Below, piece by piece: positions 1 to 7,574 of a DNA stretch of 7,697 nucleotides. The stretch's first letter is position 1, and each line of letters begins with the position of its first letter. Position numbers and translations under genes: made by a program. The notes below the pieces were generated by a model. It worked only from the letters and a program-made list of their open reading frames with translations, searched no databases and was not told the DNA's origin. The stretch covers positions 1-7,697 of the forward strand of contig CAYWJT010000079.1 in assembly GCA_964458655.1 (NCBI GenBank), in the 5' to 3' direction. This DNA comes from CAYWJT01 sp964458655 (GTDB taxonomy: Bacteria; Acidobacteriota; Aminicenantia; Aminicenantales; Saccharicenantaceae).

Positions 1-52
1 CACGTGTCCACTTTTGATTTTTAAACTGTCCACTTTTCAACTTTTGCTAACA
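1..52. mobile_element. Terminal end of an insertion sequence, cut by the window edge
   Basis: Two copies of GTCCACTTTT lie at 6-15 and 28-37, and the segment from 28 to 52 ends in ACA. This 25-nt layout (GTCCAC to ACA) is the same as the right end of the neighbouring element (571-595), so it reads as the right end of a related element whose body lies to the left of the window. The sequence between the motifs differs from the neighbour's, so the two are relatives and not a fresh duplication. The family cannot be named from the end alone. Confidence 0.6.
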
Positions 53-67
53 CCGGCCGCCGTCCGT
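53..67. repeat. 15-bp direct repeat, left copy (candidate target-site duplication)
   Basis: This 15-bp segment fills the gap between two insertion-sequence ends and matches 596-610 at 13 of 15 positions. The last 13 bases, GGCCGCCGTCCGT, are identical. It abuts the ACA end at 52 on one side and lies one base from the TGT end at 69 on the other, as expected of a target-site duplication. Confidence 0.55.
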
Positions 68-107
68 CTGTCATTTAAAAATTAAGAGTGGACTATTTTT
101 GATGGAT

Positions 108-127
108 TTAAAGTTTAAAAGTGGACT
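108..127 (+). repeat. Inner inverted repeat, left copy
   Basis: This 20-bp sequence is an exact reverse complement of 547-566. It carries the AAAAGTGGAC box that also occurs, less perfectly, in the outermost repeat at 87-93. It is probably a transposase-binding box. Confidence 0.7.
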
Positions 128-175
128 GGCCTCCGCAGAAGGCGTAGAACATCTGCCTTTTGAGGAGGTTTTACA

Positions 176-559
176 GTGCCGAAGCAACTCCACAAGTCTT
201 TCCAGGACGTCCAACTTCGACGGTTCAAGTTGCCAAAGCTTTTACAGTTGCTCAAGAGCGGACGCAGCCGGTTCTTTGCCTTCTTGAAGGCCTGCCGCAA
301 AGACCCTGCGAACTTCTCCATCGCCTACAAGAGGCGCCGGACGACTCGAAGGGTCGATCGCGTGGCCGACGCTTACCGACAGGTCTCCTTTAGCAGCCTT
401 CAGTTCAAGCTCAACGGCGTCTCTCCGAGAGATTGCGTCCAACTGAGGATCGTCCCGGACTACGAAAAAGACCCGGCCGAGATCCGGTTCCGGCATGAAC
501 AAAACTTCCTGGGAGCCCAGAAAGTCAAGTTGGGCGACCTCAAACTAGTCCACTTTTAA
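176..559 (+). CDS. Internally deleted IS transposase (127 aa), N- and C-terminal parts joined in frame
   Basis: It begins at GTG 176 behind a strong GAGGAGG ribosome site at 162-168 with 7-nt spacing. Residues 1-55 are basic and look like the N-terminal DNA-binding region of rve/DDE transposases: MPKQLHKSF at the start and GRSRFF...RKDPANFSI around 29-50. Residues 68-127 (RQVSF through VQLRIVPDY and EIRF to GDLKLVHF) resemble the small beta-rich C-terminal domain of such enzymes. The central DDE catalytic domain of roughly 250 residues is absent, and the junction falls at about residues 56-68. The frame is unbroken and ends inside the right inverted repeat. It cannot catalyse transposition; it may be inert or could bind the element's ends and interfere with full-length transposase. 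Family resemblance is from memory and no search was run. Confidence 0.5.
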   Translation: MPKQLHKSFQDVQLRRFKLPKLLQLLKSGRSRFFAFLKACRKDPANFSIAYKRRRTTRRVDRVADAYRQVSFSSLQFKLNGVSPRDCVQLRIVPDYEKDPAEIRFRHEQNFLGAQKVKLGDLKLVHF

Positions 560-566
560 ACTTTAA
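547..566 (-). repeat. Inner inverted repeat, right copy
   Basis: This is an exact 20-bp reverse complement of 108-127. It contains the last codons and the TAA stop (557-559) of the element's reading frame, so the C-terminal residues LVHF of the protein are encoded by the repeat itself. Confidence 0.7.
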
Positions 567-595
567 GACAGTCCACTTTTAAAATTCACCCAACA

Positions 596-610
596 GGGGC
601 CGCCGTCCGT
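596..610. repeat. 15-bp direct repeat, right copy
   Basis: It matches 53-67 at 13 of 15 positions and immediately follows the ACA end of the miniature element. It is the candidate target-site duplication partner and marks the start of chromosomal sequence upstream of mutS. Confidence 0.55.
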
Positions 611-628
611 ACGTTCAGGGCCAGGCCC

Positions 629-657
629 TTGAAAACGGGCCGGCCGGTCTGTATAGT
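629..657 (+). promoter_or_regulatory. Sigma-70-type promoter of mutS
   Basis: The -35 hexamer TTGAAA (629-634) and the -10 hexamer TATAGT (652-657) are separated by exactly 17 bp. The expected transcription start is near 664, only about 7 nt before the mutS ATG at 671. It lies 34 bp from the miniature element, in apparently chromosomal sequence. Confidence 0.6.
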
Positions 658-670
658 GAGGATACCTGCC

Positions 671-3310
671 ATGGCCGAAGAGAAATCTCTCACTCCGATG
701 ATGGAGCAGTATTTCCGGGTCAAGGAGAAGCACCGGGACGCCATACTCTTCTTCCGCCTGGGCGATTTCTACGAGATGTTCTACGAGGACGCCCGGGTCG
801 CTTCCCCCATCCTCGAGATCGCCCTGACCTCGAGACAGAAGGTGCCCATGTGCGGCGTGCCCTATCACGCCGTCAACGCCTACCTCAACAAGCTGCTCAG
901 GCTCGGCTACAAGGTGGCCATCTGCGAGCAGGTCGAGGACCCGGCGGCGGCCAAGGGTGTCGTCAGGAGGGAAGTGGTCAAGGTCCTGACTCCCGGCACA
1001 GCCGTCGAAGTGGACAACGGCGATGCCAGGGAGAACGCCTACATAGCCGCGGTATCCGTTGACCGTGACGGCTGGGGCCTGGCCCTGCTCGACATCGCCG
1101 TGGGCGAGGTCAAGGCCGTCCAGGGCCCTCTGGAAGAGGAAAGGAGCCTCAAGGACGAGCTCTTCCGTTCCTCTCCGAAGGAAGTGGTCTATCCCGCCGG
1201 GCGCGAGGAATTCCTCAACCGGGTCATGCGCGCCAACGGCCTCGGCCATGTCCCTCTTACGCCGGTCGAGGCCTGGCGGTTCGAACCGCTCCAGGCCGGC
1301 GATGTCCTGAAGAGCCATTTCGGCGTCGCTTCCCTGGCCGGTTTCGGGCTGGAGGGAAGGTCATTGGCCGTTTCGGCCGCCGGCGCTCTGCTCGGCTACG
1401 TGAAGAAGGTGCGGCAGGATTCCCTCAAGCTCGTCCACCGCATCTCGTACCTTCATCCCGGCGGCCGTTTGGTCCTCGACGCCGCCACGGTCCGCAACCT
1501 GGAGCTCGTCAGGAACCTCCGGGACGGCCGGGTCAAGGACAGCCTGCTCGAGGTCATGGATTTCACCGTCACCTCCATGGGCGGCCGCCTGCTCAGGTCC
1601 TGGGTCCTGCAGCCCCTCTGCGACCGCGAGGCCATCGAGCGCAGGCTCGAAGCGGTCGCCGAGGCCCTGGACCGGACCGTGGTCCGCTCGGAGCTCAGGG
1701 AGAGCCTGCGAGGCATACATGACCTCGAGCGCATCGCCGGGAAGATATCGCTCGGAGCGGTCAACCCTAGGGACCTCGTCAGCCTGAGAAAATCGCTCGA
1801 GCGGCTGCCCGAGATCGGCCGCCTCCTAGGGTCGCTTGAGTCCGGGCTTTTCCGTGAGCTCGCGGCAGGCTGGGACAGCGCTGCCGACGTCGCTTCCCTC
1901 ATCGAGCGGGCCGTTCTCGAGGAGCCCGCGGTGCTTCTGACGGAAGGCGGCATCATCAAGGACGGCTTCAACCCGGAGCTCGACGAGCTGAGGTCGGTCA
2001 GCCGCTCGGGCAAGACGCTCATCGCCGGGATAGAGAAACGGGAGCGGGAACGCACCGGGATCTCCTCGCTCAAGGTCCGCTTCAACAAGGTCATGGGCTA
2101 CTACATCGAGGTCACCAAGCCCAACCTGCCGCAGGTGCCGGCCGATTACATGCGCAAGCAGACGCTGGTCGGTTCGGAGCGCTTCCTGACGCCGGAGCTC
2201 AAGGAATACGAGGAGAAGGTCCTGCACGCCGAGGAGCGCACGCGCGAGCTCGAATACCGGCTTTTCCTCGAGGTGCGGGAGGCCGTGGCCGTCGAGACGC
2301 GCCGTCTTCAGAAGACGGCCGCGGCCCTGGCCCTCCTCGACGTGCTGCTGGCTCTCGGCGAGCTGGCCTCGCGGCGCGGCTACGCCAGACCGGAGGTGCA
2401 CGAGGGCGACTCCATCCATATCGAGGAAGGCCGTCATCCCGTGGTCGAAGTCAGCCTGGCCGGCGAGCCGTTCATCCCGAACGACCTCGACCTTGACTGC
2501 GACCAGAACCAGATCCTTATAATCACCGGGCCGAACATGGGCGGCAAGTCCACCTATCTCCGGCAGGCGGCGCTCATCACCCTGATGGCCCAGATGGGCT
2601 CCTTCGTGCCGGCCCGTTCGGCTTCCATAGGCCTGGTCGATCGCGTCTTCACGCGGATCGGCGCCATGGATTTCCTGAGCGTCGGGCAGTCCACCTTCAT
2701 GGTCGAGATGCTCGAGACGGCCAACATCCTCCACAACGCCACGCCTAGGAGCCTCATCCTGCTCGACGAGGTCGGCCGCGGCACCAGCACCTTCGACGGC
2801 CTGAGCATCGCCTGGGCCGTGGCCGAATACCTGCACGACCGGCCGGGGGCGCGGCCCCGCACCCTCTTCGCGACCCACTACCACGAGCTGACCGAGCTCG
2901 CCCAGACCATGCCCCGGATCAAGAACTTTCATGTCTCGGTGAAGGAATGGAAGGAAGACGTCCTTTTCCTGCGCAAGATCGTGCCCGGGCCGTCGGACCG
3001 CAGTTACGGGATCCATGTCGCCAAGCTGGCCGGCCTGCCCAGGCCGGTGATCGACAGGGCCAGGGAGATCCTGCTCAACCTGGAGAGACTGGAATTCAGC
3101 GAGTCCGGGCCCCCGCGCTTCGCCTACAGGGGTCGCCGGGACCGGGACAGGAACCAGCCGGCGCTCTTTCCCGAGAACAGGGAGGCCGACCTTCTCAGGG
3201 ATATCGCTGATGAGATCCGCGCGCTGGACCCGGCCTCGATATCCCCTCTCGAGGCCCTCGGCCTGCTGGACAGGATCCGCAAGAGGCTGCTGGAGAGCGG
3301 CGGTCAATAG
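671..3310 (+). CDS. mutS: DNA mismatch repair protein MutS
   Basis: MutS recognises mispaired or looped bases and, in an ATP-dependent way, licenses MutL-directed strand removal. The 879-residue product has the normal MutS1 length and order. The mismatch-binding motif is GDFYEMF (31-37), with wedge Phe33 and Glu35. Connector, lever and clamp regions follow. The ATPase has Walker A GPNMGGKST (620-628), signature STFMVEM (674-680), Walker B LILLDE (695-700) and THYHEL (735-740). QPALF (829-833) fits the sliding-clamp-binding pattern, and the C-terminal helices (about 835-879, SPLEAL) fit the tetramer-forming domain. ATG 671 is chosen because MutS proteins start near MAEEKSLTPMMEQY and GAGG lies at 658-661; an in-frame TTG at 629 falls inside the promoter. 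All key residues are intact. The 3' end overlaps the convergent gene by 7 bp. Confidence 0.97.
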   Translation: MAEEKSLTPMMEQYFRVKEKHRDAILFFRLGDFYEMFYEDARVASPILEIALTSRQKVPMCGVPYHAVNAYLNKLLRLGYKVAICEQVEDPAAAKGVVRREVVKVLTPGTAVEVDNGDARENAYIAAVSVDRDGWGLALLDIAVGEVKAVQGPLEEERSLKDELFRSSPKEVVYPAGREEFLNRVMRANGLGHVPLTPVEAWRFEPLQAGDVLKSHFGVASLAGFGLEGRSLAVSAAGALLGYVKKVRQDSLKLVHRISYLHPGGRLVLDAATVRNLELVRNLRDGRVKDSLLEVMDFTVTSMGGRLLRSWVLQPLCDREAIERRLEAVAEALDRTVVRSELRESLRGIHDLERIAGKISLGAVNPRDLVSLRKSLERLPEIGRLLGSLESGLFRELAAGWDSAADVASLIERAVLEEPAVLLTEGGIIKDGFNPELDELRSVSRSGKTLIAGIEKRERERTGISSLKVRFNKVMGYYIEVTKPNLPQVPADYMRKQTLVGSERFLTPELKEYEEKVLHAEERTRELEYRLFLEVREAVAVETRRLQKTAAALALLDVLLALGELASRRGYARPEVHEGDSIHIEEGRHPVVEVSLAGEPFIPNDLDLDCDQNQILIITGPNMGGKSTYLRQAALITLMAQMGSFVPARSASIGLVDRVFTRIGAMDFLSVGQSTFMVEMLETANILHNATPRSLILLDEVGRGTSTFDGLSIAWAVAEYLHDRPGARPRTLFATHYHELTELAQTMPRIKNFHVSVKEWKEDVLFLRKIVPGPSDRSYGIHVAKLAGLPRPVIDRAREILLNLERLEFSESGPPRFAYRGRRDRDRNQPALFPENREADLLRDIADEIRALDPASISPLEALGLLDRIRKRLLESGGQ

Positions 3311-3663
3311 GACTCGGATTCGGGCTCGTCCTCGACCTTGAGCCCCGCGGCCTCGTCTTCCTCTTCTTCCTCGTCGTAATCGCCGCCGAAGTCCCGCTCT
3401 TCCTCGTCCTCGTAGGGCGAATCGCCCTCGTCTTCCTTGCGCTCCTCGACGGCCTCTTCCAACTCTTCGCGGGTCTCGTAGCGGCGCAGGTAGTTGGCGG
3501 CCGTGTCGCTGTAGCAGAGCTCCAGGAAATCCTCCTCGATGACGCAGAAGACGGACATGAAATGGCCCGTCTGAAGGTTGCCGACCGTTTCCACTATCTC
3601 CGCCGACTTCGATTTCTTGATGGCGTCGAGGGTCAGCCAGCTTGAGATCTCGATCTCTTCCAT
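3304..3663 (-). CDS. Small acidic protein of unknown function (119 aa)
   Basis: I do not recognise this protein. The ATG at 3663 follows GGGAAGGAG (GGAG at 3667-3670, a short 3-nt gap), and a good promoter lies just upstream (3698-3725). Residues 1-60 look like a small folded domain: SSWLTLDAIKKSKSAEIVE, then a hydrophobic stretch FMSVFCVIEEDFLELCYS (35-52) containing two cysteines, Cys40 and Cys50. From residue 61 the chain turns strongly acidic: 31 of the last 59 residues are Asp or Glu, a probably disordered tail. There is no signal peptide or clear membrane helix. The stop codon lies inside the end of mutS on the other strand. Divergent clpB lies 342 bp away with a large palindrome between. 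A role in proteostasis or nucleic-acid mimicry would be speculation. Confidence 0.75.
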   Translation of the reverse strand: MEEIEISSWLTLDAIKKSKSAEIVETVGNLQTGHFMSVFCVIEEDFLELCYSDTAANYLRRYETREELEEAVEERKEDEGDSPYEDEEERDFGGDYDEEEEEDEAAGLKVEDEPESESY

Positions 3664-3697
3664 GCGCTCCTTCCCTTCAGACCGTGACTCACCCTTG

Positions 3698-3725
3698 AAA
3701 ATATCCAATTCCGGGCAAATGTCAA
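3698..3725 (-). promoter_or_regulatory. Sigma-70-type promoter of the acidic small gene
   Basis: On the minus strand a perfect TTGACA (plus-strand 3720-3725) is followed after 16 bp by TATTTT (plus-strand 3698-3703). The predicted start near 3691 gives a leader of about 28 nt to the ATG at 3663. A large palindrome begins 14 bp upstream of the -35 box. Confidence 0.6.
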
Positions 3726-3726
3726 T

Positions 3727-3736
3727 AGCCGGTCGG
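3727..3736 (+). repeat. AGCCGGTCGG direct repeat, copy 1
   Basis: This exact 10-bp sequence recurs at 3781-3790, so the two copies bracket the 37-bp palindrome. The second copy sits in a small palindrome of its own, GAGCCG-GT-CGGCTC (3780-3793). A 9-base inverted relative occurs at 3983-3991, just before the clpB ribosome site. Confidence 0.5.
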
Positions 3737-3738
3737 TG

Positions 3739-3775
3739 CTATGACGAATAGTGTTGACAAAACTTTTCGTCATAG
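3739..3775. promoter_or_regulatory. 37-bp near-perfect palindrome, candidate operator
   Basis: The arms CTATGACGAA (3739-3748) and TTCGTCATAG (3766-3775) are exact reverse complements, and the inner part continues the symmetry. In total 16 of 18 position pairs match around a single central A at 3757, with the core reading TTGACAA. A further TGACGAA half-site lies at 3830-3836. It sits 14 bp upstream of the minus-strand promoter and about 230 bp upstream of clpB. It is AT-rich compared with its surroundings and has no U-tract, so a dimeric regulator site is more likely than a terminator. It does not match the CIRCE or HAIR heat-shock operators. The regulator is unknown. Confidence 0.6.
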
Positions 3776-3800
3776 GGCCGAGCCGGTCGGCTCCGTAATG

Positions 3801-3829
3801 AAAAGAGCGGCGGGACCTTAAAAGAGCGG
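3801..3829 (+). repeat. Tandem AAAAGAGCGG repeats upstream of clpB
   Basis: AAAAGAGCGG occurs exactly at 3801-3810 and 3820-3829. The 19-bp period is close to two helical turns, so both copies would face the same side of the DNA, as in direct-repeat binding sites. The function is unknown. Confidence 0.45.
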
Positions 3830-3945
3830 TGACGAACGACCTTCGGTCCGAGTGAGCCTGTCACGGAATGGCTGGTTGCGCGGCGCGCGGAAAAACCGCT
3901 GAGTTCAAGCGGGAGAAGGGCCGGACACGCGCGACACCCGCACCC

Positions 3946-3974
3946 TACAAACGGCCGGCCCGAAGTAGTAAAAT
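3946..3974 (+). promoter_or_regulatory. Possible clpB promoter
   Basis: A good -10 hexamer TAAAAT (3969-3974) lies 17 bp after a weak -35 TACAAA (3946-3951). It would give a leader of about 25 nt carrying the GGAGG site. No clear sigma-32-type CCCCAT -10 box and no CIRCE element (TTAGCACTC-N9-GAGTGCTAA) is visible. Transcription could also start further upstream, which would place the hairpins at 3838-3848 and 3896-3912 in the mRNA. Confidence 0.35.
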
Positions 3975-4005
3975 GGATGGAAGCGACCGGCTTTTGGAGG
4001 CAGCG

Positions 4006-6588
<2,583 letters not shown>

Positions 6589-6638
6589 TCGAACCGCTGC
6601 GGCCGCCTTAGCCCGCCGAGGCTCGATGAAATAAAAAA

Positions 6639-6711
6639 TGGCTAGGGACGGAATCGAACCGCCGACGCAGGGATTTTCAGTCCCTCGCTCTACCTACTGA
6701 GCTACCTAGCC
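6639..6711 (-). tRNA. tRNA-Phe (anticodon GAA)
   Basis: The 73-nt cloverleaf on the minus strand has acceptor GGCTAGG pairing with CCTAGCC and discriminator A73. The D arm reads GCTCAGTAGGTAGAGC, the anticodon arm AGGGA-CTGAAAA-TCCCT with GAA in the loop, the variable loop is GCGTC-like, and the T arm GGCGG-TTCGATT-CCGTC has one G-U pair. CCA is not encoded, so the end must be added by tRNA nucleotidyltransferase. TTTTTTATTT follows the discriminator directly and may help termination. The gene converges on clpB, whose stop is 50 bp away. Confidence 0.97.
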
Positions 6712-6718
6712 ATATCAC

Positions 6719-6784
6719 AATCGCTCTAAGCGATTTGCTATCAACAACTTATAGCCACGAAAGCCCTCTTTCAGGCCTCCGAGG
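6719..6784 (-). other. Four consecutive inverted repeats in the tRNA-Phe leader
   Basis: On the plus strand these are CCT-CCG-AGG (6776-6784), GAAAG-CCCT-CTTTC (6759-6772), GCTAT-N9-ATAGC (6737-6755) and AATCGCT-CTA-AGCGATT (6719-6735). The last has a perfect 7-bp stem and ends 7 nt before the mature tRNA 5' end at 6711. Nearly the whole predicted leader is therefore foldable into small hairpins. They may guide RNase P processing or simply keep the leader away from the tRNA fold. Confidence 0.5.
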
Positions 6785-6792
6785 ACGGACGG

Positions 6793-6821
6793 ATTATAGC
6801 AAAACACCCGGCGCCTTTCAA
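6793..6821 (-). promoter_or_regulatory. Strong sigma-70-type promoter of tRNA-Phe
   Basis: On the minus strand TTGAAA (plus-strand 6816-6821) and a perfect TATAAT (plus-strand 6793-6798) are separated by exactly 17 bp. The predicted start near 6786 gives a leader of about 75 nt. It is among the closest matches to consensus in the window, as expected for a stable-RNA gene. Confidence 0.75.
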
Positions 6822-6890
6822 TCCCCCGCATGAGTTCAGGACACCCGTGATACCAGGGCTCTCCTGTTCATCTTCCAGCGACGATAATCC

Positions 6891-7205
6891 TCATCTGGGG
6901 TCAGCAATCCCACAGGCGGGTGAGTACGGCCTGATCTTCTTCAGGTCCTTCTCCATCTCCCGCTTCTTCTGCTCCAAGTCGTAATGGGCCTGGAGATTGA
7001 GCCAGAACTCTGGCGAGTTGCCGAAGAAGCGCGCCAAGCGAAGCGCGGTGTCCGCCGTGACGCTGCGCTTGCCCCGGATGATTTCGCTGATTCTCGTCTG
7101 GTCGATGTTCGCCCCCTTCGAAAGCTTGTATGCCGAGATGCCCATCGGCTTGAGGAAATCCTCGGAGAGGATCTCTCCGGGGTGGATATTCGCGATCCTG
7201 TTCAT
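6891..7205 (-). CDS. higA: HigA-family antitoxin, HTH regulator (104 aa)
   Basis: HigA antitoxins neutralise the ribosome-dependent mRNA endonuclease HigB and repress their own operon. The product has the family's NIHPGEILSEDFLKPMGIS start (6-24), an XRE-type helix-turn-helix over about 23-62 (ISAYKLSKGANI..TRISEIIRGKRSVTADTALRLARFFG), and the typical FWLNLQAHYDLE (67-78) followed by a charged tail. The ATG at 7205 has AAGGAG (plus-strand 7212-7217) at 6-nt spacing. Length is normal. Normally a higB gene of about 92 codons precedes it in the same operon; here only about 15 codons remain (7216-7260), so the antitoxin is an orphan. It may persist as a transcriptional repressor or as an anti-addiction protein against a related toxin encoded elsewhere; both are inference. 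Confidence 0.93.
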   Translation of the reverse strand: MNRIANIHPGEILSEDFLKPMGISAYKLSKGANIDQTRISEIIRGKRSVTADTALRLARFFGNSPEFWLNLQAHYDLEQKKREMEKDLKKIRPYSPACGIADPR

Positions 7206-7215
7206 CGTCCGCTCC

Positions 7216-7260
7216 TTGCCATATCCTCTCGGTCTCCTTGTCCTTGAACGACACGATCAC
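7216..7260 (-). pseudogene. higB: higB toxin remnant (first ~15 codons)
   Basis: From GTG 7260 the minus strand reads MIVSFKDKETERIWQ, the standard N-terminus of HigB/RelE-type toxins of this subfamily (MIVSFKDKETE..). It then runs directly into the AAGGAG ribosome site and start codon of higA. The remaining ~75 codons, with the RNase fold and catalytic residues, are missing. No ribosome site precedes the GTG. The joint reads CAAGGAG, a plausible microhomology deletion, since HigB genes often have GGAG at both places. Confidence 0.7.
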
Positions 7261-7266
7261 ATGACT

Positions 7267-7295
7267 ATGCTATTACAACATAATAGTATTGTCAA
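7267..7295 (-). promoter_or_regulatory. Promoter of the higA remnant operon
   Basis: On the minus strand a perfect TTGACA (plus-strand 7290-7295) lies 17 bp before TAGCAT (plus-strand 7267-7272). The predicted start near 7260 coincides with the GTG of the higB remnant, leaving a leader of about 55 nt before higA. Confidence 0.5.
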
Positions 7296-7305
7296 ACAAT
7301 ATTAT
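7271..7305. promoter_or_regulatory. Palindromic operator-like sequences over the higA promoter
   Basis: TATTA-CAACA-TAATA (7271-7285) is a perfect 5-bp-arm palindrome touching the -10 box and spacer. TATTGT-CAA-ACAATA (7287-7301), extended imperfectly to 7283-7305, covers the -35 box. Paired palindromes over a toxin-antitoxin promoter are the usual arrangement for autorepression by HigA. Confidence 0.5.
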
Positions 7306-7574
7306 GACGGGTGCGGGAGGGGCGCGGGCAACTGTCGAACCGGAGGCTACGGCTACAGTGGGGGGGCTGGCGGGACCGGATTCGCCAGGATTTGGTATCT
7401 AGGATAGATTGGGCAGGGCAATTGGCGATCGGACAAGCCTGAAAGTCCGATTGGCGTGGCGACGAATCCGGTTTCGAACCGATGGAACGGGGTAATCTAC
7501 ATAGAATAGGGGCGGCTACGAGCCCCGCGAGAACCTGAAGGCGACCCTCCGAAATCAACAGGGCAAAAATAGGA
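7306..7574. other. Region without a recognisable gene
   Basis: No convincing coding frame is seen. It holds scattered small symmetries: ATCGGAC-N10-GTCCGAT (7428-7451) overlapping direct repeats ATTGGCG (7421-7427 and 7450-7456), CGGTT-TCG-AACCG (7469-7481), and GGGGC-N8-GCCCC (7509-7526). None is followed by a U-tract or matches a known RNA. It is probably decayed or intergenic sequence next to an integration site. Confidence 0.4.

Larger units (their letters stand above)
69..595 (+). mobile_element. 527-bp miniature insertion sequence with internally deleted transposase
   Basis: The element is bounded by imperfect 25-bp inverted repeats, TGT...GTGGAC at 69-93 and GTCCAC...ACA at 571-595, with 17 of 25 positions matching. 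A second, perfect inner inverted repeat of 20 bp lies at 108-127 and 547-566, TTAAAGTTTAAAAGTGGACT in the left orientation. TGT/ACA termini with repeated subterminal boxes are known from IS21- and IS481-type elements, which use rve/DDE integrase-like transposases. A nearly identical 15-bp direct repeat flanks the element. At 527 bp it is far too short to encode a full transposase, so it is a deletion derivative that could move only if supplied in trans. The family assignment is inference. Confidence 0.65.

Noticed and set aside
629..670. TTG start extending MutS by 14 residues
   Set aside because: The TTG is the first part of the -35 hexamer and the extra residues do not resemble MutS. ATG 671 fits the family.
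1826..3307. 493-codon open frame on the minus strand opposite mutS
   Set aside because: Antisense shadow of mutS; no recognisable domain and composition typical of reversed GC-rich coding sequence.
3664..3708. TTG start at 3708 extending the acidic protein by 15 residues
   Set aside because: The extension overlaps the predicted -10 box and transcript start and has no ribosome site. ATG 3663 follows GGGAAGGAG.
3739..3775. Palindrome read as a transcription terminator
   Set aside because: No U-tract follows on either strand, and it lies upstream of both genes and not after one.
3868..4005. Upstream in-frame ATG that would extend ClpB by 46 residues
   Set aside because: The extension is basic and unlike any ClpB N-terminus. 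GGAGG precedes ATG 4006, which gives the standard MRWDRFT start.
3664..4005. CIRCE, HAIR or sigma-32 promoter for clpB
   Set aside because: I looked for TTAGCACTC-N9-GAGTGCTAA, CTTGAGT-N7-ACTCAAG and a CCCCAT-type -10 box and found none of them.
7509..7526. GGGGC-N8-GCCCC hairpin as a terminator
   Set aside because: It has an 8-nt loop, no following T-run on either strand and no gene ending at it.
7292..7558. 88-codon minus-strand frame
   Set aside because: Ser/Arg/Pro-rich with no motif and no ribosome site, and it overlaps the higA operator region; probably noncoding.
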